Of a stretch of 17,671 bases of DNA, positions 1-6,888 are shown piece by piece. The first letter of the stretch is position 1; every line of letters begins with the position of its first letter. The stretch comes from Collinsella sp. CAG:166 (GTDB lineage: Bacteria; Actinomycetota; Coriobacteriia; Coriobacteriales; Coriobacteriaceae). The position numbers and the translations under genes are program-made. The stretch lies in assembly GCA_000434535.1 (NCBI GenBank), contig FR878687.1, forward strand, positions 1 to 17,671, given 5' to 3'. The notes beneath the pieces were generated by a model. The model was not told the origin of the DNA, made no database searches, and saw nothing but the letters and a program-made list of their open reading frames with translations.

Positions 1-35
1 GCGGGTCCGAGCAGATTCGGGCCCGCCGTCTTTTT
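1..35 (+). terminator. Rho-independent terminator at the nagA 3' end, possibly bidirectional
   Basis: Arms GCGGGTCCGA (1-10) and TCGGGCCCGC (17-26) form a 10-bp stem with one G-U pair and a 6-nt loop. On the plus strand a T run follows at 31-35. Read on the minus strand the hairpin starts 15 bp after the nagA stop, and an A-rich tract precedes it, as in bidirectional terminators. The minus-strand U tract would lie outside the window, so termination of nagA here is inferred. Confidence 0.7.
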
Positions 36-41
36 CTATCG

Positions 42-1211
42 TTACTCGGTAAAGGCGTTGCCGACGCTCTGGCCGCCAACATACGTCTCGACGAGGGTGA
101 GCTCATGGTCGAACACGACAAAGTCGGCGTCGCGACCCGGCATGATGCTGCCGCACTTATCCTCGATGTGCGCGGAGCGTGCCGGCACCTCAGTTGCCAT
201 GCGAATGGCGATATCGGCGCTGGCGATGCCCCAGTCGACGATGTTCTTGACGCCCTGGGCAAGCGTGAGCACCGAGCCGGCAATGCTCTTGCCGTCGGCG
301 AGCCAGCACAGGTTGTCCTTCATGATGACGTCCATGCCGCCACTGGTGTAGCTGCCCTCGGGCATGCCGCCGCAACCCAGGCAGTCGGTGATGAGTACCG
401 TGTGCTGCCAGCCCTTTGCCTGTAGCAGCGCCTTGATGGCGGCAGGGTTTACGTGCTTGCCGTCACAGATGATCTCGGCGTAGGTCTCGGGCGTAGACAT
501 GGCAGCACCCACGACACCGGGCTCACGGTGATGCAGACCGCGCTGGCCGTTATAGGTATGCGTAAAGCAGCTGGCACCGGCATTGATAGCGGCGATGCAC
601 TCATCGTAGGTGGCGTCGGAGTGACCGATGCTGGTCACCACGCCCTTGGCGTTCAGAGCAGCCGCATAAGCAGCGGCACCGTCGCGCTCGGCGGCCATGG
701 CGCTCTTAACGATGCGACCGCCCGCAGCCTCCTGCCACTGGTCGAAAACCTCCTCGGAGGGGTCAATCAGGTAAGCGGGGTTCTGCGCGCCCACGTGCTT
801 CATGGTAAAGAAGGGGCCCTCCAGGTAGATGCCCTGAATGCGGGCACCGCAGAAGTCGGGGCCGCGGCCCTCGTCCGCCTGGGCGATAGCAGCGCAGGCG
901 TCCTTGATCTGTTCGACGCCATCGGTGAACGTCGTGGGCAGCCAGCTGGTGGTACCGCGACGGGCGAGCTCGGTTGAGCTGATATCGATGCCCTCGGGAT
1001 CGTTATCGGTAGTTGAGTGGTTGTAGAAGCCATGGATGTGAGTATCGACCATACCCGGTGCGATCCACGATCCCGTGTAGTCCTTAATCTCGCAAGAGGG
1101 CTCGTCGGCCTGCCAGGCGCCAAAGACGCCATCCTCGACCATAAGATAGCCGCCCAGTTGCGGGCCTGCCGGCAAGAAGAACTTGTCAGCCTTAATTGCG
1201 TACGTGCTCAT
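42..1211 (-). CDS. nagA: N-acetylglucosamine/N-acetylgalactosamine-6-phosphate deacetylase
   Basis: This cytoplasmic amidohydrolase removes acetate from GlcNAc-6-P or GalNAc-6-P, giving the amino-sugar phosphate. Visible family motifs, numbered from the chosen start, are the metal-binding HIH of DTHIHG (58-60), the metal-ligand glutamate in YLEGPF (131), SIGHSDATYDE (His197), FTHTYNG (His218) and LITDCLGCGG with the catalytic Asp276. The length of 389 aa is normal. The ATG at 1211 is preferred because AAGGAG lies 5 nt upstream; an in-frame GTG two codons earlier would overlap that Shine-Dalgarno. Its neighbour is agaS, separated by a strong terminator, so nagA probably has its own promoter. 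A TATAAG lies in the gap but no good -35 is visible, and there is no full copy of the GntR operator. Whether the true substrate is GlcNAc-6-P (NagA) or GalNAc-6-P (AgaA) cannot be told from the sequence; the AgaS neighbour leans towards GalNAc. Confidence 0.95.
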   Translation of the reverse strand: MSTYAIKADKFFLPAGPQLGGYLMVEDGVFGAWQADEPSCEIKDYTGSWIAPGMVDTHIHGFYNHSTTDNDPEGIDISSTELARRGTTSWLPTTFTDGVEQIKDACAAIAQADEGRGPDFCGARIQGIYLEGPFFTMKHVGAQNPAYLIDPSEEVFDQWQEAAGGRIVKSAMAAERDGAAAYAAALNAKGVVTSIGHSDATYDECIAAINAGASCFTHTYNGQRGLHHREPGVVGAAMSTPETYAEIICDGKHVNPAAIKALLQAKGWQHTVLITDCLGCGGMPEGSYTSGGMDVIMKDNLCWLADGKSIAGSVLTLAQGVKNIVDWGIASADIAIRMATEVPARSAHIEDKCGSIMPGRDADFVVFDHELTLVETYVGGQSVGNAFTE

Positions 1212-1268
1212 ATGCACTCCTTGCTTCTAAAGCAGTTGACTGTGGTGATGCTTATACCCAGCTCACGT

Positions 1269-1310
1269 AAAACAAAAAGCGCCCGCCCGCCGTTATGAGC
1301 GGACGGGCGC
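1269..1310 (-). terminator. Rho-independent terminator between agaS and nagA
   Basis: On the minus strand a GC-rich stem (GCGCCCG(T)CCGC paired with GCGG(G)CGGGCGC, 1279-1310, one internal mismatch) with a short loop is followed by TTTTTGTTTT. It lies 18 bp after the agaS stop, so it should end the agaS transcript. Confidence 0.9.
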
Positions 1311-1328
1311 CCTTACAGGGGGACGCGA

Positions 1329-2495
1329 TTAAGCGGTGAAGGGGTGAATCGTCACGCCCTTGACCACGCGGTTAACCGTGCCGGTGGGGCTCGGCGTATC
1401 GGGCGTGTTGCCCACGCGCACGGAGTTGAGCAGGCTGATAGCCTGGGCGAACATCACGAACGGCAGAGCAAGGTAGCCCTCGGGAAGCGCCTCGTAGCCC
1501 TTAAAGGTGAAGGACTCACCCTCATAGACGGTGGCACCTTCCTGCTGAACGGCGACGGTGTGCTGTGCAATATCGTCGCCACCGATCTCGTTAAGGATGT
1601 CGATGTCGTACTGACGGGTGTAGGCGTCGTTGTTGACGAACACGAAGACGAGCGTCTTATCGTCGACGAAGGACTTAGGTCCGTGACGATAGCCCATGGA
1701 GGTGTCGTAGGAAGTAGCGACCAGACCGTGAGCGAGCTCAAGAATCTTGAGCTGGCTCTCCTGGGCAAGGCCACCGAAGGAGCCAGAACCCAAGTAGGTC
1801 ACGCGGTTAAAGTCGCCAGCCAGGTAATCGGCGATCTCGGGCTCACGGGAGATGACCTCCTCGCCCATCTTGGCAATCGTCTCGACCCACTCGGCCTTCT
1901 GCTCGTCAGAGGCAGTGTCGAAAATAAGGGTGGAGAGCAGGGTCATGCAGGAATAAGAACCGGTCATGGCGAAGCCCTTGTCGTTGGCGCGCGGAATGAG
2001 CAGCGTCAGCGCGTTGGGATCATCGGCAGACTCGACGGCGAGCTTGCCCTCGGGAGCGCAGGTGATGTTGAGGAACTTGACGTTGTGGACGAGCTCCTTG
2101 GCAACAGCAACGGCGGCAAGGCTCTCGGGGCTGTTGCCAGAGCGGGCAAAGGAAACCACGAGCGTGGGATCCTCGGCGCGCAGGAAGTCACGCGGGGCGC
2201 TCACGATGTCGGTCGTGGCGATGGGCTTAAAGTCGTAGAGATCAGTGTTGCCAGCGTGACGCAGGTACGGGGCGCAGGTATCGCCAACGTAGTCGGACGT
2301 ACCGGCACCGGTGAAGACAACGGACAGACGACCCTCGCCCATAGCGCGAGCCTCGGCCAGGAAGGCCTCGATGGCCTCCTTGTTCTCGCGATAGATGTTG
2401 AGCGTATCACGCCAAAGCTCGGGCTGCTGAGCAATCTCGGCCGTGGTGATCTGGGCGCCGAGCTCGGTGAGCTCCTCGACACTCTTCTCGAACAT
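1329..2495 (-). CDS. agaS: AgaS-type SIS-domain amino-sugar-phosphate deaminase/isomerase
   Basis: This soluble protein of 388 aa has two SIS domains. The first carries GAGTSDYVGD and SFARSGNSPES, the sugar-phosphate-binding Ser/Thr loops. The second carries LGSGSFGGLAQE and GYRHGPKSF, and the C-terminus has PTGTVNRVVKGVTIHPF. These features match AgaS, about 384 aa in enterobacteria, rather than GlmS, which has an N-terminal amidotransferase domain, or NagB, which has a different fold. AgaS converts galactosamine-6-P to tagatose-6-P and ammonia; the exact substrate here is inferred. The ATG is preceded by AGAGG at 8 nt. Upstream lie a TATAAT -10 and a GntR-type operator over the -35, so the gene has its own regulated promoter. 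It lies between the gntR gene and nagA. No NagB, tagatose-6-P kinase or aldolase is in the window, so later steps must be encoded elsewhere. Confidence 0.9.
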   Translation of the reverse strand: MFEKSVEELTELGAQITTAEIAQQPELWRDTLNIYRENKEAIEAFLAEARAMGEGRLSVVFTGAGTSDYVGDTCAPYLRHAGNTDLYDFKPIATTDIVSAPRDFLRAEDPTLVVSFARSGNSPESLAAVAVAKELVHNVKFLNITCAPEGKLAVESADDPNALTLLIPRANDKGFAMTGSYSCMTLLSTLIFDTASDEQKAEWVETIAKMGEEVISREPEIADYLAGDFNRVTYLGSGSFGGLAQESQLKILELAHGLVATSYDTSMGYRHGPKSFVDDKTLVFVFVNNDAYTRQYDIDILNEIGGDDIAQHTVAVQQEGATVYEGESFTFKGYEALPEGYLALPFVMFAQAISLLNSVRVGNTPDTPSPTGTVNRVVKGVTIHPFTA

Positions 2496-2534
2496 TTTTA
2501 ATACCTCTCTCTAGAAGTAATCCTCTGACGTGCA

Positions 2535-2563
2535 ATTATACACTTCGGTTGGTTATCTGGTAG
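2535..2563 (-). promoter_or_regulatory. agaS promoter (perfect TATAAT -10)
   Basis: On the minus strand a perfect TATAAT occupies 2535-2540, about 40 bp upstream of the agaS ATG. At 17-bp spacing the -35 hexamer (2558-2563) is non-consensus and lies inside the proposed operator. A weak -35 covered by a repressor site fits an inducible promoter. Confidence 0.65.
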
Positions 2564-2570
2564 TAACCAG
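2557..2570. promoter_or_regulatory. Probable GntR-family operator, agaS copy
   Basis: CTGGT-AGTA-ACCAG is a perfect 5+5 inverted repeat. It resembles the TGGT-N4-ACCA sites bound by the GntR/UTRA regulators NagR and DasR. The same core (TGGTAGTAACCA) recurs at 6851-6862 near the PTS promoter. The regulator gene lies next to it, so autologous control is likely but unproven. Confidence 0.7.
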
Positions 2571-2609
2571 TTAAATGCAAAGAATCACCATATGGAAACG
2601 ATGCGAGCA

Positions 2610-3341
2610 CTAGTTACTGCGCTGGTGGTAAACCTTGTATTTAAACTGATCGGCACGAGCAACCGAGAGTGTGTACTCCACTACCTCGTTTGACTCGTTA
2701 TACGTAGTCCTGACCAAATCGAGCACAGGCGAGCCCTCGACAATTCCCAAAAGGTGGGCATCGGTGGGACGGGCTATGCTCGCATAGAACTCCTCTTCGG
2801 CCACGCGAATCTTTTGCTGAAAGTCCTGCTCAATCACATCGTAAAGCGGCTTACGCTCCAGCAGCGGTCGCTTTAGGGACAGAAATTGACGAACCGGTAG
2901 ATAGCTGCGTTCGACCATCATGGGCATGTTGTCGGCAGAACGAAGGCGCTTGAGCTTAAAAATGCGATCACCGATGCGCAATCCCATATGCTCGGCCAGA
3001 TTCTTATCGGCCTCCATCTCGCAAAACTCGAGAATCGTGGTCTCGGGTTCTCGACCCATCGCGCGCATCTGCTCGGTAAAGCTGTAGGACTGCATAAGAT
3101 TGGTTGCTTTTGCCGAACGGTCGGTCACAAAGGTACCGCGACCGTGCTGCCGAACCACCAGTCCTAAACGCTCCAGTTCCTGCAGAGCCAGGCGTACCGT
3201 AGTGCGCGAGAGACCATAGCGCTCCGAAAGTTCGCGCTCGGAAGGAATCATGTCACCGGCGCGATATTCATGGTCAATCTTTTCGGTCAGAATATCGACC
3301 AGCTGATCGTACAGCGGTTGCTTACGCGCTCCGATCGCCAT
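2610..3341 (-). CDS. GntR/HutC-family regulator with UTRA effector domain
   Basis: This 243-aa DNA-binding regulator has an N-terminal winged helix (about residues 8-75) with the signature IPSERELSERYGLSRTTVRLA and RQHGRGTFV. A C-terminal UTRA ligand-binding domain (about 95-240) follows, with PMMVERSYLP, PLYDVIEQ and VEYTLSVARADQFKY. This architecture is that of NagR, DasR and related proteins, which sense amino-sugar phosphates. The Shine-Dalgarno GGGAGG lies 5 nt before the ATG. The gene sits between the terminator of the PTS operon and the operator upstream of agaS, so it probably has its own promoter in 3342-3420. No terminator is visible after its stop, and it may read into agaS. Its operators are probably the two TGGTAGTAACCA sites. 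The effector (GlcN-6-P, GlcNAc-6-P, GalN-6-P or similar) is unknown. Confidence 0.93.
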   Translation of the reverse strand: MAIGARKQPLYDQLVDILTEKIDHEYRAGDMIPSERELSERYGLSRTTVRLALQELERLGLVVRQHGRGTFVTDRSAKATNLMQSYSFTEQMRAMGREPETTILEFCEMEADKNLAEHMGLRIGDRIFKLKRLRSADNMPMMVERSYLPVRQFLSLKRPLLERKPLYDVIEQDFQQKIRVAEEEFYASIARPTDAHLLGIVEGSPVLDLVRTTYNESNEVVEYTLSVARADQFKYKVYHQRSN

Positions 3342-3420
3342 CCTATCCTCCCTTTTGCTCGAATTCGGCTAACTACCTAGGGTGTTATGCATTATCTGTC
3401 TGCCACACCCGAATCATTAA

Positions 3421-3460
3421 GAAAACAAAAGCCGCGCGCTCTTTCGAGCACGCGGCTTTT
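3421..3460 (-). terminator. Terminator of the PTS operon, probably bidirectional
   Basis: AAAAGCCGCG-C-GCTC and GAGC-A-CGCGGCTTTT (3427-3460) form a long stem with one mismatch and a TTTC loop. On the minus strand it ends in TTTTGTTTTC; on the plus strand it ends in TTTT. It separates the PTS operon from gntR. Confidence 0.9.
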
Positions 3461-3484
3461 AACATACACATGGCTTAAGGGGTC

Positions 3485-3513
3485 GGGGTGTGAGCCGCGT
3501 AGGGACACACCCC
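3485..3513. repeat. Hairpin just after the IID stop
   Basis: GGGGTGTG (3485-3492) and CACACCCC (3506-3513) are perfect 8-bp inverted arms with a 13-nt loop, 13 bp after the IID stop. No T tract follows. It may protect the 3' end of the mRNA or add to the terminator further downstream. Confidence 0.55.
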
Positions 3514-3526
3514 TCAAGCTAGAGCC

Positions 3527-4609
3527 TTACCAGATGCTCGGCCAGAGACCAAGCGGGCCAGCGCCCAGGATGCCAAGGACGAAGAGCAGGAGAATGCCCT
3601 TGGTCGGGGTCCAGCTGTGCTTAGCGAACATGTAGTAAAGCAGCAGCGTAAGCATAAGCGGGACGAGCTTCGGGACGATGGTGTTGAGGGTGTCGGCAAC
3701 AGAGAAGTTGACCGGATCCTCGGTAACGGTGCCGTAGGTAACGGACTCCATGCCGTTGCCCAGATCGGTGACGCCGCACTCGACAGCGTTGCCGTCGGCA
3801 TCGGAAGCGGTGAGGGCGTTGCCGTCCTCATCGGTCATGGCGATGGTACCGGCCTCAGCGGTCTCGGTATCGATACCCTCCATACCGGTGAAGTTCTCGG
3901 CCTCCTTCTCGGAGACGATCACGGTAGTAGCGGAGAGGCCACGGGTGGTGCCGTTGGGGATCTGGAGGTTGATCTGGGTGCCACCCATGGTGACGACCAG
4001 GCAACCGACGACGAAGACGCCCATGATGGAAGCGGCACGCGTGAAGGCCTGCATGTTGGCGGTCAGAGCGTCAATAGCGCTGGTGCCAAGCTTGTAGGAC
4101 CAGTTCATGAGCCAGAAGCGCAGAGCGAACTGGACGACGTTGAAGATCACCAGGAAGATGATCGGTGCAGCGGCGTTGCCGTTGATGGCCATGTTGGAGG
4201 TGATGCCGGCCGTGATAGGCACGAGCGTCAGCCAGAACAGGGCGTCACCGATACCACCGAGCGGGCCCATTGCGGCGACGCGGACGGCGCGGATCGTGGG
4301 GATGTCAACCTTGTTCTGCTCGAGCGAAAGCACGATGCCCATAACAAAGGTGACGAGGAACGGGTGGGTGTTGAAGAACTCCAGGTTGTGGCTCATGGAA
4401 GCCGCGAGGTCGTTCTTGTTGGTGTGGATCTTCTCCAGACCGGGGATGATGGAGTAAAGCCAGCCAGCGGCCTGCATGCGCTCGTAGTTGAACGATGCCT
4501 GCAGGAAGCAGGAGCGCCAAGCCATCTTGTTGAGGGTCTTCTGGTCGAGCTGCGGAGCAGGAGTGAGATCCTCGTAGTGCTCCGGGATCACATACTCATT
4601 AGATGCCAT
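3527..4609 (-). CDS. PTS mannose/GalNAc-family permease, subunit IID
   Basis: This inner-membrane subunit works with IIC to form the mannose-family (ManZ/AgaD-like) sugar channel. The N-terminal half has the typical KMAWRSCFLQASFNYERMQ, HNLEFFNTHPF, MGPLGGIGDALFW and the hydrophobic segments around residues 145-168 and 190-210. A C-terminal pair of hydrophobic segments (about 310-330 and 338-355) ends in GPLGLWPSIW. The ATG at 4609 is chosen because GGAGGTGA lies 8 nt upstream, giving 360 aa; this start overlaps the IIC stop by 11 bp, which implies coupled translation. Family members are usually about 260-300 aa. The surplus lies in a hydrophilic acidic loop at about residues 211-307, between membrane segments, and includes the repeat DEDGNA/DADGNA. 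Sugar specificity is not readable from the sequence; GalNAc or GlcNAc is inferred from the neighbours. Confidence 0.93.
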   Translation of the reverse strand: MASNEYVIPEHYEDLTPAPQLDQKTLNKMAWRSCFLQASFNYERMQAAGWLYSIIPGLEKIHTNKNDLAASMSHNLEFFNTHPFLVTFVMGIVLSLEQNKVDIPTIRAVRVAAMGPLGGIGDALFWLTLVPITAGITSNMAINGNAAAPIIFLVIFNVVQFALRFWLMNWSYKLGTSAIDALTANMQAFTRAASIMGVFVVGCLVVTMGGTQINLQIPNGTTRGLSATTVIVSEKEAENFTGMEGIDTETAEAGTIAMTDEDGNALTASDADGNAVECGVTDLGNGMESVTYGTVTEDPVNFSVADTLNTIVPKLVPLMLTLLLYYMFAKHSWTPTKGILLLFVLGILGAGPLGLWPSIW

Positions 4610-5399
4610 CTTCGAAGTCACCTCCGTCAGAAACAGCTGCACCCTTCAGCTCGGTCTGCTGCTGGAAGTCCCAGAAAGCGATGCCGAAGCCGATGAGAGC
4701 GAGGATGAGCAGAGCAGGGGTTGCCAGCGAATCGTTGGCAACAGTGATGAGCGCGAGGCCAAAGCCCATGAGGAAGAAGCCCCACATATCGCGGTTCATC
4801 ATAACCTTGAGCAGGACGGCGAAGCCGACGAAGCGCATCATGCCGCCTGCAGCGGAGAGACCGGTCTGCAGCCAAGTCGGGATGGCAGAAGCGATGGTCT
4901 GACCGATGGTAGCGCCAGCGATGAAGAACAGGGTGACGACGACAGCGAAGATCAGGCCGAGCAGAGCCATGGCGAAGTAGTTCAGGCGCTCGATGCCCTT
5001 GGTGTCCGCGTTGTGAGCCATGTTATCGGCCGTGGACATAAGCGGGGACATAAGCGTGAAGACCAGGGTAACGCCAAGCTGGCCAAGCAGAGCGAACGGA
5101 ATGGCGAGGCCGACTGCCGCGTTGGGCTCGAGGCCCGTGGCGATAGCGAGAATGGCTGCCATGATGCCGCCGATGACGGCGTTAGGCGGCTGAGCGCCTC
5201 CAATCGGCATGTTGCCGATCGTCATGAGCTGATAGGTACCACCCACGAGAAGACCGGTGTTGAGGTCGCCAAGGATAAGACCGATGACGGCGCCGGTGAC
5301 GATGGGCTGATAGAGAGACTCGAGGAAGTCAAACTGGTCGATTGCCGCGATGAACGTGACGACGAAGACCAGAGCGATCTGGATGATCGAGTATTCCAT
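4599..5399 (-). CDS. PTS mannose/GalNAc-family permease, subunit IIC
   Basis: This polytopic membrane subunit of 266 aa is close to the family norm of about 260. It starts with MEYSIIQIALVFVVTFIAAIDQ and carries the IIC-typical QPIVTGAVIGLILGDLNTGL, GGTYQLMTIGNMPIGGAQPPN and many hydrophobic helices up to about residue 250. A short hydrophilic tail ends in EDGI. AAGGAGG lies 7 nt before the ATG. The stop lies inside the IID start region. Together with IID it transports the sugar while IIB phosphorylates it. The PPNAVIGG motif region supports assignment to the mannose/sorbose/GalNAc class. Confidence 0.94.
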   Translation of the reverse strand: MEYSIIQIALVFVVTFIAAIDQFDFLESLYQPIVTGAVIGLILGDLNTGLLVGGTYQLMTIGNMPIGGAQPPNAVIGGIMAAILAIATGLEPNAAVGLAIPFALLGQLGVTLVFTLMSPLMSTADNMAHNADTKGIERLNYFAMALLGLIFAVVVTLFFIAGATIGQTIASAIPTWLQTGLSAAGGMMRFVGFAVLLKVMMNRDMWGFFLMGFGLALITVANDSLATPALLILALIGFGIAFWDFQQQTELKGAAVSDGGDFEDGI

Positions 5400-5423
5400 C
5401 TTGCTCCTCCTTTCAAAATGTAT

Positions 5424-5472
5424 GTACGCACTTTGGATTTCACGTACAGAACGTCAGGGTTTCACTCCTGAC
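5424..5472. repeat. Hairpin-forming spacer between IIB and IIC
   Basis: The 90-bp IIB-IIC gap holds two short inverted repeats: GTACG (5424-5428) with CGTAC (5443-5447), and GTCAGG (5453-5458) with CCTGAC (5467-5472). The other junctions of this operon are much tighter. The hairpins may be sites of mRNA processing or differential stability; the evidence is only their symmetry. Confidence 0.35.
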
Positions 5473-5489
5473 AACGTGGATCACGAGGA

Positions 5490-5972
5490 TTACGAGAAGA
5501 GCTTGCTCGTGTCCTCAACAGGCGTGCTCGGAACGCGCCTGATCTCCAACTCCACCCCCAATTCCTGCAGCTCTTTAAACGCAGCGACATCCTCGTCGTT
5601 AACTGCGACGGAGGTGGCGACTTGGCGCTTTCCTTCCGACATGTGCATGTTGCCGATGTTTACCTTCTTTATAGGCACACCGCCCTTGACGAGCGTAAGC
5701 ACGTCTTCCGGTGTTTCGGCCACGATGAAGATCTTCTGGCGCGGGCTCGCCTTGCCAATGACGTCGATGGTCTTCTGCAGAGAGAAGAAACGCGTAGCGA
5801 CGCCGGCGGGAGCGGCCATCTTCATGAGGTTCTGGCGCATGGTGTTGGACGCCACGTCGTCGTTGGCGACGAGGATGAGGTTGGAGCCCAGGGTGGAGTT
5901 CCACTGGGTGGCAACCTGACCATGAACCAGTCGGTTATCGATGCGGGTAAGAAGAATGTTGGGTTCTGCCAT
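5490..5972 (-). CDS. PTS mannose/GalNAc-family phosphotransferase, subunit IIB
   Basis: This cytoplasmic phosphoryl carrier of 160 aa passes phosphate from IIA to the incoming sugar. The signature RIDNRLVHGQV contains the phosphorylated histidine, His17. Other family features are ILVANDDVASNTMRQNLMKM and VNIGNMHMSEGKR, the latter in the typical NIGN(L/M)H position. The length matches the family (about 155-165). AAGGAA precedes the ATG at 10 nt. It follows the YajC-like gene by 36 bp and is separated from IIC by a hairpin-rich gap. Confidence 0.95.
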   Translation of the reverse strand: MAEPNILLTRIDNRLVHGQVATQWNSTLGSNLILVANDDVASNTMRQNLMKMAAPAGVATRFFSLQKTIDVIGKASPRQKIFIVAETPEDVLTLVKGGVPIKKVNIGNMHMSEGKRQVATSVAVNDEDVAAFKELQELGVELEIRRVPSTPVEDTSKLFS

Positions 5973-6008
5973 GTTGATCAGCTTCCTTTCGTTATTTGCT
6001 GACGACAG

Positions 6009-6290
6009 TTACTTGATCTCCTGAATCGCGTAACGCGAAACATCTACGACGGCTCCGGATCGGACTTTGATCTGGACCTTCTCGCCTTCGATGCCTTTGA
6101 CGGTTCCGTAGATACCGCCGGCGAAAAGAACCTCTTGACCCGGCTTGAGCTCGGTGTGCAGCTCCTTGAAGTACTTCTGCTTCTTCTTCATGTTGATTTG
6201 CGACCAGATGGTGTAAATCAAGCCCATGATGACAAGCAGGCCTAAAAGGGCGACCGAGGAGCTCAGGACGTTGGCTCCGAAATCGGCCAT
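6009..6290 (-). CDS. yajC: YajC-like small membrane protein in the PTS operon
   Basis: This 93-aa protein has one N-terminal membrane segment (about residues 9-29, SVALLGLLVIMGLIYTIW), a basic MKKKQKYF linker and a compact beta-rich domain with LKPGQEVLFAGGIYGTVKGIEGEKVQIKV. That arrangement is the YajC family pattern; YajC is an accessory to the SecDF-YajC translocase. Its ATG overlaps the IIA stop as TAATG, so it is translationally coupled to IIA. The location, between IIA and IIB of a mannose-family PTS rather than beside secD/secF, suggests a paralogue serving the permease. I recall a YajC-family gene next to mannose-family PTS genes in a streptococcal hyaluronan-use locus, so this association is not unique. 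Its role in the PTS is unknown. Confidence 0.85.
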   Translation of the reverse strand: MADFGANVLSSSVALLGLLVIMGLIYTIWSQINMKKKQKYFKELHTELKPGQEVLFAGGIYGTVKGIEGEKVQIKVRSGAVVDVSRYAIQEIK

Positions 6291-6733
6291 TAGATGCCGT
6301 CCTCGTCGCCGAAGATATCCTCTTCGTCGGAGCCGGCAACGGATGCGACCGTCTGGGCGGTGATGCCCGTCTGGCCAACGGTCACGGCCTGCTCGCCAAG
6401 CTCGGCGAGCGTGGCGTTGCCGCGGAGGAACAGAAGCTCAATAACCATGGGAAGGTTGGTGCCGGTCAGAACCTCGACGTTGTCGACATCCTGGGCAATC
6501 ATCATCGCCTGGTTGAACGGGGTGCCACCAAGCAGGTCGGTAAAGACGAGCACGCCATCGCACTCCTCGCGCATGGCGGTAATAGCGGCGCGGAGATCCT
6601 CACCGTAGGAAGCAGCCTGGTCGCCCTCAAAAGGAACGACGGTAAAAGCGGGCTGGTCGCCAGCAACCATAGCGATAGCGCTTGCGAGGCCGGGTGCGAA
6701 CTGTCCATGACCGGTAAGAATAAAGCCAACCAT
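6290..6733 (-). CDS. PTS mannose/GalNAc-family phosphotransferase, subunit IIA
   Basis: This cytoplasmic IIA domain accepts phosphate from HPr and passes it to IIB. The phosphorylated histidine is His9 in ILTGHGQFAPG. LVFTDLLGGTPFNQA is the conserved family motif. The length of 147 aa fits a free-standing ManX-type IIA domain. The C-terminus is acidic and ends in DEDGI. It is the first gene of the PTS operon, with a modest Shine-Dalgarno (AAGGG, 8 nt before the ATG). The stop overlaps the yajC-like start by one base. Confidence 0.95.
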   Translation of the reverse strand: MVGFILTGHGQFAPGLASAIAMVAGDQPAFTVVPFEGDQAASYGEDLRAAITAMREECDGVLVFTDLLGGTPFNQAMMIAQDVDNVEVLTGTNLPMVIELLFLRGNATLAELGEQAVTVGQTGITAQTVASVAGSDEEDIFGDEDGI

Positions 6734-6850
6734 TCAAATTTCCCTTCCGAAGGTGTGTACGATCTGAGTCCGATGATTTTCGGAAGCCAGCGGGCGCTCG
6801 CCCTTAAAGCTTCTTAGAAAGCGTACTTTGAAGACCAGTGGTTTCTAAAC

Positions 6851-6862
6851 TGGTAGTAACCA
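6851..6862. promoter_or_regulatory. Probable GntR-family operator, PTS copy
   Basis: TGGT-AGTA-ACCA has 4+4 inverted arms and is identical in its 12-bp core to the agaS site. It lies about 10-20 bp downstream of the start site predicted from the extended -10 at 6880-6885, where a bound repressor would block elongation or initiation. An extra half-site pair (ACCAGT at 6835-6840 against ACTGGT at 6849-6854) flanks it. Confidence 0.65.
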
Positions 6863-6863
6863 C

Positions 6864-6881
6864 GTGACGTGTTGTTGTCAC
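6864..6881. promoter_or_regulatory. Second dyad over the PTS start site
   Basis: GTGAC-N8-GTCAC is a perfect 5-bp inverted repeat next to the GntR operator. It covers the predicted start region and the downstream edge of the -10. It could be a site for a second regulator, but no family can be named with confidence. Confidence 0.35.
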
Positions 6882-6888
6882 TATATCA
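6880..6888 (-). promoter_or_regulatory. PTS operon promoter, extended -10
   Basis: On the minus strand TGA-TATAGT matches the extended -10 pattern TGnTATAAT with one mismatch. No good -35 lies 16-18 bp upstream, which is typical of extended -10 promoters. It would give a leader of about 140 nt before the IIA start. Confidence 0.45.

Noticed and set aside
1234..1257. A plus-strand promoter TTGACT...TATACC
   Set aside because: The spacing is about 11 bp, too short, and no plus-strand gene follows.
4610..4642. An earlier start for PTS IID at 4642
   Set aside because: The ATG at 4609 has an ideal GGAGGTGA at 8 nt and fits the family N-terminus; the earlier start lies deep inside IIC.
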